DNA of 64,000 nt from Sympetrum striolatum. Lineage: Eukaryota > Arthropoda > Insecta > Odonata > Libellulidae. The translations under genes and the position numbers were made by a program. The stretch spans positions 20,576,562 to 20,640,561 of the forward strand of contig OX388347.1 in NCBI GenBank assembly GCA_947579665.1, in the 5' to 3' direction. Below, one piece after another: positions 25,301 to 37,300 of this stretch (the stretch's first letter is position 1; each line of letters begins with the position of its first letter). The notes beneath the pieces were generated by a model, which searched no databases, was not told where the DNA came from, and was given only the letters and a program-made list of their open reading frames with translations.

Positions 25301-28300
25301 CCGACATTCATTGCATTTGACAGGTCCACCACCGCCAGGTTCACTACGTGCCAAACTTTGTTGCTTGATGCGACAAGCTAGCAAACACGGCAAAGCCTGA
25401 TCAGGCTCTCGACTAGGGGATGATCTCACAGGGCTACTCCCTCCACCTTCACTGGAAGAAGAAGATGGATCTGCATTTCCATCCAACTGTGAAATGGGTC
25501 TCAAACGCTTCCACAGGTCTTTAGAACCTTCAGTCCAGATTTCTTGTTTATTCTGCGACTTAATGATAGAAGTGATATCTGCTGTGTTTCCAGCAGCACC
25601 AGTCATTGTTGGAGAGGCTGATGGGGGAGGGGTTTGAGCAGCTCTCATTTCACAAGTAAGTTCCCAAGCACGAGAGGCTGATTCTGTAGTTAATAAAGCT
25701 TCCTTGCTAACAGGTTGCACCACATTCATTGGTTTGTTATGCCTAGGGACTTGAATATTCAGATCAGAAAGACTTGAACCATTAGGTGAGATGGAATTTT
25801 CTTTGTCGCTCAAGTTTTTCTGGACTTTGCCATCTTCACCTTCCTTAAATGTGTGAAGAGAGACACCATTCTGAATATCATTATTATTGGCACCTTTTAA
25901 AAGTCCAACTATACTTTGCACCAGTTTCTTATTGGAAAAAATGTCTGAAGGAAGGTCCTTGAGAATTTCATCATTGAGATCTGATGGCATGATCAAGTCA
26001 GAGTGTTCTCCATTTCTGGAGTCATCTTCAGCTTCAGCAGTGTGGTCTACTGTAACATGAGCATGAAGGTCATGCTCTTCATTTGGTTTTTCTTCTTTCT
26101 CTTCTGTGATGGCTAACTGAGCTTCATCTGTTTCTGATATTACAAGAACTGTTTGTACATGATATTCAACAACCTTCCAAGGTTCTACAGATGACCAATA
26201 AAGACGTGTACAACGAAACCCAACCGGAACTATGACCGGTCCTCCATAAGCCATCATTTCAGGTACTTGACTCTCTTTTTCTTCTTTCTTTGCTAAAGAA
26301 ACACCACCTTCGCACCACCGCATTTCTCCTTCATTATCACTTTTTTTCCCATCAGGAGGACGAATAAACTGACCTTGTACATTCCCTGGAACAATTTTAC
26401 CTAAACACTCAACGTGAAGTGATCCAACAGTGAATCTTAATGATCCTGCAGCAAATGTTGAACCATTTTCTCCAAGTTTTCCTTTTGTTCTTCCTGGTTT
26501 CTTCCATCTCCAAAGAACACTTCCCTTACGGCCCTCTGTATCCACCTGAACAGGACGTTTCAATGACATTTCAACATTGCTGTCCTTTGTCTTATCAGCT
26601 GGAATATGATTCCGACAATAAACAGACTTATCTTCAAGGAGAAGGCAACCAGAGCGCAATGCACATCCAAGATGGAAGGAATCGGGACAACCACGTAAGC
26701 AACAGCCAAGAGTAGCACCTGTCTCTCTGCATAAGGCACACCTAACTCTCCTTCCTCTATTAACAGCCTCCCTGACTTTCATCAAAAGACCTCCTTTTTC
26801 TTCGTAAACTTCAGCAGACCATAAGGCACAATTACAGTGCACCCAATCACCAAAGGAAGATGCAAGGAGAAGCCGCCCCTCACGCTCAACATCAGCATCG
26901 CCTCGAACATGGCAGAAGAGACACCTCCGGGCATCAACACTTGAGCGAATTTCCTCCACTCCAATGCAATTTACAATTACATTCTGTGGAACAGAACAAA
27001 GATCGACTTTCTGATCATCTTTACTGCAACCAATTTCTGACAGAGAGCGTTCAAGCTCTAAATTTGGTAAATTGTTAAAAGAAGAATTTTGTCGGCCATT
27101 TTCTTTTGAAACGGGCATATTTTCTGCAATGCCCTCTTCAATAGTTTCAAGCTTTGTACTTCCATCAACAATTTCTTGGACCTTTAATTCAGGGATATCT
27201 TTGGATTCATCTACAAGTTTTGCATCATCACTAGATTTTTCCGTGTTTTCATTTGCAGAGATATCATTTTCGGAGCACTCTTTTTTTATTCCTGCCAGAA
27301 CTGATTTATAAGTAACAATACTTTTTGAATTTTCTAAGGTCATGTTTAGCTCATTCTCAGAAGGAGTGTTTATGGGTTCAATTTTTTGCTCAAAGTCTTT
27401 TGTGCTTAGTCGAAGCACTGTCTTATTTCTTGACCGTCGCCTCAAGGCAGAGGCAAAGCTATAAACCTTTAGATTTGGAATATAATCACTAGGATCCATC
27501 CACAAATTTTCTTTCTGAGTTTCTTTGGATTTAGAGGTGTTCTCACCTAATTCTTTAAGGGCACAAGCACTTGCTTTCTCTGAAACTTCAGCATTACTCT
27601 TTAGATCACAGGAAAATGTTAACTTAACATTTTTCTCACCACTTGCTACATTTTTGGTGTCATTTTCCTTATCATCTACCTTTGGTAACCTCTTAAGCAA
27701 GTCACTAGTTTTACTAGTGCATGAATAGTTGTGATCAGTAAACAATAACTCAATTTTCTTTGTCAACTCTCGGGGGAAATATTTTGGTTTCACAGATGGA
27801 AATGCTTTAGACAATGCACCACAAAGTGTTGAAATAACTAACTCATCATCTGGAAAGTAATGTTGAACTGCTTTGGAAAAATCACTGGGGTCACTGAAGT
27901 CACCACAACTAACCCTTTTCTTCAATTCTAGCAGAAAGTTTGATGCCTCTGCAGAAGTTACCTTCTCACTCTTATCTAAAACAACAGAAACTTTGGTATT
28001 GTCTTCATTGTTTATGTCACATTTGTCAGAATTGCAAAAGTCTATGTTATTGGATTCAGAGGATTTTTTATCCAAAGTATCATCTGGACAAGAATATCCA
28101 TTTGCAAATTCTTGCCTACTAGAATCCCCTTTGTCCACATTTTTGGACAAATTTTGCAATTTACTTTGGAAAGATCCTGCTGGAATGTCAGAATAACAAA
28201 TTGAAGGGTCTGTTGGGATACCAGGAGAAAGAGGAGGAGGCAAAGATGAAGAATCCCTGGCATTCACGGCTTCAATCAAGATTTCCAAAATCCTTTCCAA

Positions 28301-31300
28301 CCCTTGTCGAAGCTTTTTCTCCACTGCTTTTCTCCATGATGGATTTGGAGATGATGTACACGGACTGCAATGAAAACAACAATATATCAACCATCTTGAA
28401 AAGGCAGATAAAAAAATTTAATTGATATTTGAAGGCATGACTTTGTGGAAAGCCATTGTGGAATGAAACACTTGGTATTTTTCCACAGGATATCATATTT
28501 ATGTACCACTTTCATAAGTGGACTTAAATCTTCTGTACTTACTTACGTCCATTCTAACATGCACCCTGATTTTGAAGCTGAAAAAGGGCCCGTAAGGGTA
28601 GACATTATTTCTGAGTAAATTTGGTAGTTTTAGGAAAGACTTATGATTGGGTAAATAATAAGCCACAAGAATCAGTAGTAATAACAACTTCCCATAGTCT
28701 ACTATTTAAAATGCATCCTAAGTGTTATGTGGAGAGTTAAATATCTATTACATTGAAAAGAGGCTATCTTGATTCTCATGTGTCATGGGTTTGATGCCAG
28801 TCCCGATTTTTTCCATAAGAATGCATTTAGGGGATTTTTGAAAATGTTTTGAGACACTTCCAGGCAAATTAGAGAGTCCTACCAAGTTGTAATGTGTATT
28901 CATCTGCCAATAGGTCCTGGGTTCAACACCAGGCATCTCTAAAATTAGTAACTGATACAATTTTTAAGATTTTTTTTTGAACCCCTTCCCAATAATATAG
29001 AAACTTAAACTTTGCATGTGAATAAAGATCATAAATAAATTTCATGTGCGTTGTTTAACGTTTCCCTGATGGTCCTTGGTTCGATCCCAGAACGCTATCT
29101 TTTATATTAATACCTATAAAACAGTCAACAAATGTGCACAAGTTTGGCACCAGGTAGGTGCATAATTCTCCTATTAAAATACATTGCGGCAATATTTAAG
29201 TATTTTTTGAATTCCTTTCTCCCGATAATATGCAAACATAAGATCTGGCATATGAATAGAGATCTAAATATATTTCACATAAAAATTTTGTGGTTTCCCT
29301 AAAGATCCTTGGTTTACATTCCTCTATACATTGCAAATGGAGATAATGGAAACATATTTTAGGTTGTTCCCAATATGATATTGACTTTAAACTTTAGATT
29401 TAATATATTTTAATCCAACCAAGACGTTATATTTAATCACAACTACCTTAAGTTTCTGTGTCTGACACCAGGTGTCTCTACTATTTGAAATGTATATATG
29501 GTGGGATTTTAAAATTTTGTACGATTGATTTACTAAGAAGGTAGAAATTCTTTGACCATGCCAAAAGAAGTAATGAATGTTTCAAGAACACAGTTAATCC
29601 TTTATCTTACAATCATTAGTTCAATACCAGGGCACCATTTGCATTGTAGAATTCAATTAAATGCAAATACGGAATTTCATTTGAAGATATTCCCAAAAAT
29701 CGAAGTAGAATTTTAGAAATGGTCAGATTATCCCAAAGCAAATAGTTTAATGCAATCTTATCTTAAAACATTCCTGGGTTCGACACTGGGTCTTTTGGAT
29801 ACAGAATCGATTTTTACATAGTGAATAACCTAAATTTTCAAACCAAAAAGAGCTTTGCTAAGTACAGTACTTTAAACATATGCTTGCAGTATATTCAAGC
29901 AATGTTTATTCGTATGGTATATTTCTTCAAGCACAATATTGTAGTAGGATTTCATTAAATTTTTAATGAAGTGGTTATGAATTTCCTTGAATTATTAGTG
30001 GAGAATATTCCCTTTTCAGACATTCTAATTTTGAGATATCTGCTAACTCATATATCAAACGTAACCTATGGACTTAAGCATCGGACAGACCAACTATTAA
30101 ATAAAATACTTGATAACCATAATAATAAAGAAATAGTATTAGCATCTTTGCAAATGACATAATATCTCATACATCAGCCCACATCAGAATAAAAACCCAG
30201 GACAAACAATAGATTTAAACAAAAATTCCAGAGTAAAACAAAATTAAATTTGGAGGCTCTTCTTACAATTTTTGCCTTACAAACTTTGCCTTGACAAAGG
30301 ATGGAAGATCTAATAATTCCAAGTAGTATCTTCCAGAAAAGTTTTTCTTTGATGTACCACCAAGAATATAATTTAAAATCAAAAATTTTATAATATAAAG
30401 TAATTTTGAAATATATTTGAGTTATTTTCGTCATGGTGAAAATCTATTCTCTATTTTTCTTCCACAGGGAATATTTCAGAAAAAGAAAATCAACCGGTAA
30501 CAGATATATTAAAGATGTTTTAAGGGTAAAAATATAGAATGAATTTCTGACACAGATTACTTTAATAGAGGCACAGAGACTAATAAAATTACCTAAAATT
30601 AGATTTTAAATTATATTGTCATAATATATTACATTATAAAATAATATAATAAGGTTTTTTCTTAGTCAAGTTTCCTAAAAGTTCTATTTCCTTGAGGCAG
30701 TCTTTATCATGAGAAATACTTTGTTTATATTTATTTTTAGAGGACTCTGGACAGCCAAGTGAGTGAAGAAAGTCCTACGTTTGCTTTGTTCAATCTCACA
30801 TTCAAGCCAGCTTGCAAATGATGGTTCAAGGACCACCAAAGAACATACATAAAGTACCTTCATATCATAAAGAATCTGTTCCATGAAATACAAGAAGAAA
30901 AGTTCAGAGATGAGCTCAGGGTTTTCCTTTTTTTCTAACATCACAGTTCCCAATAATCCATAAACAAAGCCAAATTTTATTAAAAATTACCTTAAGTATT
31001 ATATTTTCTCCCCAAAAGTTACTTCGCTTGAGGTAATATTTGACATAAACATTTGTAAACATAATATGTTAGAAACTAAAAAAGTCCACAAGTTTAATTC
31101 CTTGATTTTCTGGCATGATAACCAGCAATTGTCTCACATATATCAGATAAACTGCAATAAAAAAGTACTCACGAACAAGTGAATTCTATAGATGAGGGAA
31201 GCAAACTTAAGAGATGATACTGATCATCAGTCAGGCCTTCACAACTTGCATGAACCCAAGAGCTGCACTGTGCACACTGCATCATCTGAAAGGGACAAAG

Positions 31301-34300
31301 GCAAAAGATGCATATTGGTAATCCAAAAGGAATATCACCTCTTTAAACATAATTTAAAATATATTAGCATAAATGTATAGAAAACACCCGAAATATTACT
31401 TGAAAGCTACTGAATATTGAATCAGGCCTTTCACAGTGGGGTGAAAGTCAGAATTAAATGAAAAGCATATATGATAAGAGAATTGGCCAGTAAAAAGATG
31501 CCAATATCACAGGTGATGTTCCTCCTACCTAAGTTCAATATTAAATGTAATCAACTGAAATCCTTTGGGTAAGTGTTGATGCTGTATTCCCAATTGCATT
31601 ATTAAAGCTGCAGAGAATGTTAACTAGAAAAAAGAAGAAATGTATATGGTGGGTAAGGAGATGGATTCTGAGAAGAAATAGTTTAGGATCATCTAACATA
31701 TTCATAATTAAGCTCTTGAAGACAAAAAATCTTATTTTAATAATTTTAAAATATCCTTAATTAACTTTTAAATAATTAGCTATCTGCAAGAGGGATACTG
31801 TACAAGCTGGTTTAAGTTATCACTAGATTTTGGGATATCCCTTAGCATTCATGGTTCATGGTAATATCAAGGAGATACATATAGCAGGAGTTTATCTTTT
31901 AAAGAAAATATACCAGATGCCTTAGGGAATGGGAATAAAATGCAATAAATAACTGTTTGAACATTGAGGGGAAGCTCGTCCAAAGTCAAAGAAATACATT
32001 CTTTTAAATTTAGACTTAGATGTATACCCCACAATTCATCAGTGGCATATGGCAGGGGGTAACCTCTTGGATGAGATATCCAAGGGTAACTTTCTTTTAT
32101 CCTCTGGTATTTCTCTCTTACTTGACCTAGTCACCAATACTCAATTTAGAATACAACTTAAGTAGGTTTAACAGCAGATTTAGAGATGGACCAATATAGA
32201 GCAGGTAATTTAGTTACAGGAAATTTAATAAGGTTGAACAGTAGTGTTATGGCTATGATAGAATCCTAGGGGTGAGAATGCCTGATTGCCAACTCAATCT
32301 CTTGGAAAAAGTCATTGGTTCTAAACTTTTGGAGAGAATTAATGAAATTGTAGCTCCAGTAAAGGTCTAACCAGAGTCAAAGAAACAGCTTTTTATTCTC
32401 TTATTCAACCTAGTCTCGAATACAGCTGAGTGATTTGGGATCTACTTGAAGTAGATTTAATCTCAAATTTAGAGATGGTCAAATGTAGAATAGCTTGTTT
32501 TGTCAGAGGAGATCTCAGCTTTAACAGTAGAACTATGGCTATGATGGAATTCCTTCAACGAGAGATCCAATAACTGATGGTAGCTTTTCAAAAAATTCAT
32601 CAGTTAGGAGTTTTTTGATGAAGAAAATGAAATTTCAGTTCCAGTAAAGAACAAACATGATCTCCAATAAGCATTGATGAGCAAAAATTATGGCCCCCAG
32701 TGCATATATAAATCTAAACAACAAATCCAATTTCCAGGAGGCATCGACAAAAACAATACAAGGAAGAAATCACTAAAACAGACAGTTACTTTTAGTCGAT
32801 CTTTCAGCAGTCGGTGGGTCTAAAGTTTGTGAGTTTCGAATACTAAACATTCTTTATTTAGCTGCATTTGAAAAAAATTCAGCAAAATTCAGAAATTACC
32901 TTTAGATTTTATTGCTTCATCTTTCTTGCTCCTGTCTTTAGAAAAGGAAATATTTTGATTCAACAGGAAAAATTTTAATTGTACATTTCTGAGTACTTGA
33001 TAATAATATTGCATCTATTTCTTTGTAAGGTTTAGCACGATTGTTTAATGAAGAATCTAACAAAAAAACAATGATCAATTGAACAATAAGTGCAAGTTGA
33101 AAGATGAGAGGAAAACAAATTGGGAGAAATAAATCAGTGCCAAAAAGACAATCTCTATTCTACTTTTACTGGCACTGGTAATAACTGATAACTGGTTCTG
33201 GTAAATTGAAATTGGAAATTGTGTGTTTCCATATGCCAGTCAACTGATGCCAGAAACCATTGCATGTTGAAATCTAGCTTAAGGCAATCCTTGACAAAAA
33301 AGCGATAATTAAATTTTTATTTCAAGACTCCTTGGCATTAAAATTACCACTTTACTTTTCAACTATATTCTCATAAAAGTTATAAAAAGGTAAAAGAACA
33401 AAAAAAGACACAAAAAAAGGCTTGGAAAGAAAAAGATAACTTATAAGATGATTTTTAAGCCTTTGCAGAAACTCTTGAGTCGCTGAATGAAACCAGAGAA
33501 GATGCAAAAAACAGAAGAAACTTTTTATAGAAGTACAGCAACAAGGAGGGTGTGACAGCTAAAAGATAGCTTGAAAGATAAGGGAAGAAAGAATGGAATA
33601 ATAAACAGTTGTAGTAAAATTCGATCATATAGGAGAACACAAGGAATAGAGAGCCCAATTTAGCAAGGATAAGAAAAATGAAACTTGCTTGCTAAATAAC
33701 AACAAAACACAAACTGCCTCTATTGCCAGTAATCATTATAAAAGGCCAGTACATATATTAAACGATGATGATTAAATAACCAGGGTGTTCAAAACTTTTT
33801 AGTGATGCAATGGTAGAAATAAGAGAAAGTACTTGTCTTTCCAAAAATGCCCGAAACAAAGGCAACTTGCAACAGAAGGTAGGAATCATACTTAAGAGTT
33901 TTGAGAAGTCAAACTATGTCTTATGTAAAAAAAAACGTATTACTTGGAATGGTTCTTTCGTCTACCTCTATTTGAGTTTTGCCTCAAAAACGTTCCTTAA
34001 CTTGAAAACATAAAAAAAGATGTTTTAAAATTAAGAATGAGATTGCTAAAATTTCACTGTACCAAAGCATCAAAGTCTGTGTCCCGATAAACCACATGGC
34101 ATAGGGGACAAAAATTTCCCTTCCGATGGAGGCTGAGGCACTGAGCACACATGAGGAGATCCTCTGGTCCACTTTCTGGAACAGTTTGTTCTTCTTCTTT
34201 CATCCTCTCTGAAGATCTTTTAGGGACTGATCCTACCACAGTTGGCTTACCACAACTGTGGCACTTTAGGCAAGTTGAGCAGACCTGTAAAAAGAAAATT

Positions 34301-37300
34301 TGGTGATATTTAACATCAAAACCCTACACCATTCCATATGTTGAAACGACATGCTTATAAAAGAACAAAAACAGAATTAAATCAATACAGTAAGCACTCG
34401 GCTATTCTTTGACAAGTAATATATTACAAGATGGATGCCAGGTTAATTCTAGTAAAGTACTTTTGAGAATGTATCGAAAATATTTCGAACAATCCTACCT
34501 TTTATCGAAACTGGTTTTGAACTCAAATGTACATGTCACTTAAATGACAAAAAAAAAATTTGAGATACAAAAGTATAGGGAAAAATATGAATTACATTGT
34601 AATGCCATCTTCCCTTTTGGTAAAAGAATGGTGATCATTAACACTATAATAGAACTTCACTTAGTATTCTATCATTATCTAAAAAAGGTGTATGCTTACA
34701 ATACCAGGTCTTTTTGTAACAGTATTAGTGACTATGATATAATTAATTAATTATACTCCTCAATGAATGTTGGTCAATATATCAAATTGATAACCCTTAT
34801 TAAAAATATAGTACATAGCTTTTCAGTAAAATTGTATTTAGGTATATTTTATGGATTATTCTACATTTCTGTTCACTGTTTATAAATACTAAAGCAATTG
34901 CACAGTAAAAAAATACTACATTAACATATCTTTGGAAAATTTACAGAATTTTTCTGCAAAATCAAACTGGATACTCTCCTTGATAATTATGCAACCCCAA
35001 ATATTAACCAATGCATAGATTTATACATCTACCCAAGTATTGACAATGACAAACTACACTATATTAATATACAGCAAATTAAATATAGGAAGCTTTAATA
35101 CAATCCGATGTTTTAAATAAAGAGTGAAAGCTGCAATATTCATCTATGATAAAATAATTCAGCATCTATTTTATGTAGACTCTTCTACTAGTGAAGAAAC
35201 ATAAGGAAAACCAGTGACATGACTGGAACTCAAAACCAGGTCTTCTACTTTCTGGGCACACACTAGGTATTCTAACCACTAAACTACCAAGTCAAATCAA
35301 TCTATTAATAGGACTTCTTAAATGGGGATAACCCTGATTCGAGTACCAGTTCGGCTGCTATTTTTCACTTCTGTTTCTCCGTTGGTTTAACCCTTAAACT
35401 GCGGGAAACGTTTAAAAACGTTTTCCTGTCAGAATGCAAGAACTGCGGGAAAAACGTTTTTAAACGTTTGACCTGCTCTTCCTTGCCCATGCTTGGCCTT
35501 CCTCAATTTTATGGCGGTGCCTGTGAATGAGACGCACCCTCACAAAATCGTTTGCATTGTCCTAAATGTGGAAAACCCTTTGCCGGGGTTTTCCGGCCTC
35601 TGCGTAATTCCAAGATTTGTAGTGCACTCATAATTTCATATTTCCTCACTCGTTAAAAATCAATGTATCTACTAACTGTTTGGTATCAAATTAATCAGCT
35701 AAAAGCAAGGGAAAAAAATAATACAATTAAATCATTGGCAATTGCTTCCACGTTAGAGGAACAACCAAAAGTCTTGAACTATAACCGCTGACCGCGGGCA
35801 TCGGAAAAAGGTCTACCCGGATTATGGGGGTTTTCTACCTGCTGCAACTAGTCTGACCCACCAGGAGAAGGGACCGTTTCTCTAACTTGCCTCCCGCACA
35901 CGACTGTCGCGAAAGAAAAATACACCCGCATCTTAAGGGTTAAGTTGCATGACATCATCTCCTAAGCTATTTCCTATCCTTATTCCATATTTCTGCTGGT
36001 ATTATATTAGAAATCAAGGATCCATCAAAGATGACATTACTACAAACCACATTCAGAACTGCATAACAAAAATTAAGCTCAAAGGAATCATAAATGTTAC
36101 ATTCACTGGGCAAAATGAAAGACACTAAATGGAAGGATTAAATCATCTAAGTTACAAAGCAAAAATATGGGAAACGAACCATTTCTAGCAAGAGTAATTA
36201 AATTTAAGCTTAGCAACGAATACATACCCAAGGAGTCTCTCTGTCCTTAAAGAGAGCAAAGTCATTGCTTTTTTGATTTTCTGTAGCTGAGCCCAAGCAA
36301 GACCCATGATAACACCTGTGACAGAGATTACATGTCCTGGTCCCCATGTCCTCCATTTCTTCATCCTCATCGTCTTTCTTTTTCTTCTTATCTCCATCCT
36401 CCTCGGCCTTCTTCTCAATTGCCTTCAATTTCTTCTTAGAGGCCACTGAAGGCATACCACCACCAGGCACGTACGCAGGAAGACCACATGCATGGCACAA
36501 TGAGCAGCGCCTGCACATCCATTCAAGGGGTCTGAATATCTTAGGAGGCCCAGTTGAAGGTGCATCCCACCCATCAAAGATGTCCCAACCAGCCCACTCA
36601 ACACAGAATGTGTGAAAGGGTTCACAGCACATGGCACAGTGCACCAACTGCAAGAGTAAAAATATCAAATAAATATCTTGATAGGATTTTTCCGATGAAA
36701 AAATAAGTTTTGAATAACACAATAATTATTTTGATTCTCTACATTAGTAATTATTTCATCGATTCCTGAAGGTCATAATACATTAAATTAGTTCATATAA
36801 AATACTCTCTGGGGCATACTAACAGACTAAAAAGATATTACAACAGAAATAAGGAGAGATACAAATATATATTTATTGCTTATCATTCAGGAATTCAGTA
36901 ATGGAATAATAAAACTTGGAAAGCGGCAATCTTTTAATCTTTCATATGAAGATTTTGTTAATTCCATTGTCTTTATATACATAGGGAACTTATAGTAAAT
37001 TATGGACATAGAATGATAGAGTCCTTTTAATTTGATTGAGATCAATTACATTTACATGAATATGTGTTCAAGTGTAACCGATATAATTATGGTAATTAGA
37101 GTTAAAAGAGAAAAGGTGAAAGTTAGTTTCGACAAATAAGCAACAGCTAAGAATATAAAGAAAGGGAAGAGTGAGGATATTAAGTGAGAAAAACATATCT
37201 ACTTTTCCTGGATCCACAGATTTTTCAATTGATTATTACATGAGTTTGAGGAAAATGACAACATATGGAAAATCTTTCTTTTAGTCGAACAGACAGAAAA

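Larger units (their letters stand above)
34285..36227 (-). other. trx intron 7 (1.9 kb)
   Basis: Right half is filled by SINE pieces and the 549 bp piggyBac-like MITE; 34.3-35.2 kb is AT-rich without recognised content. Confidence 0.55.
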
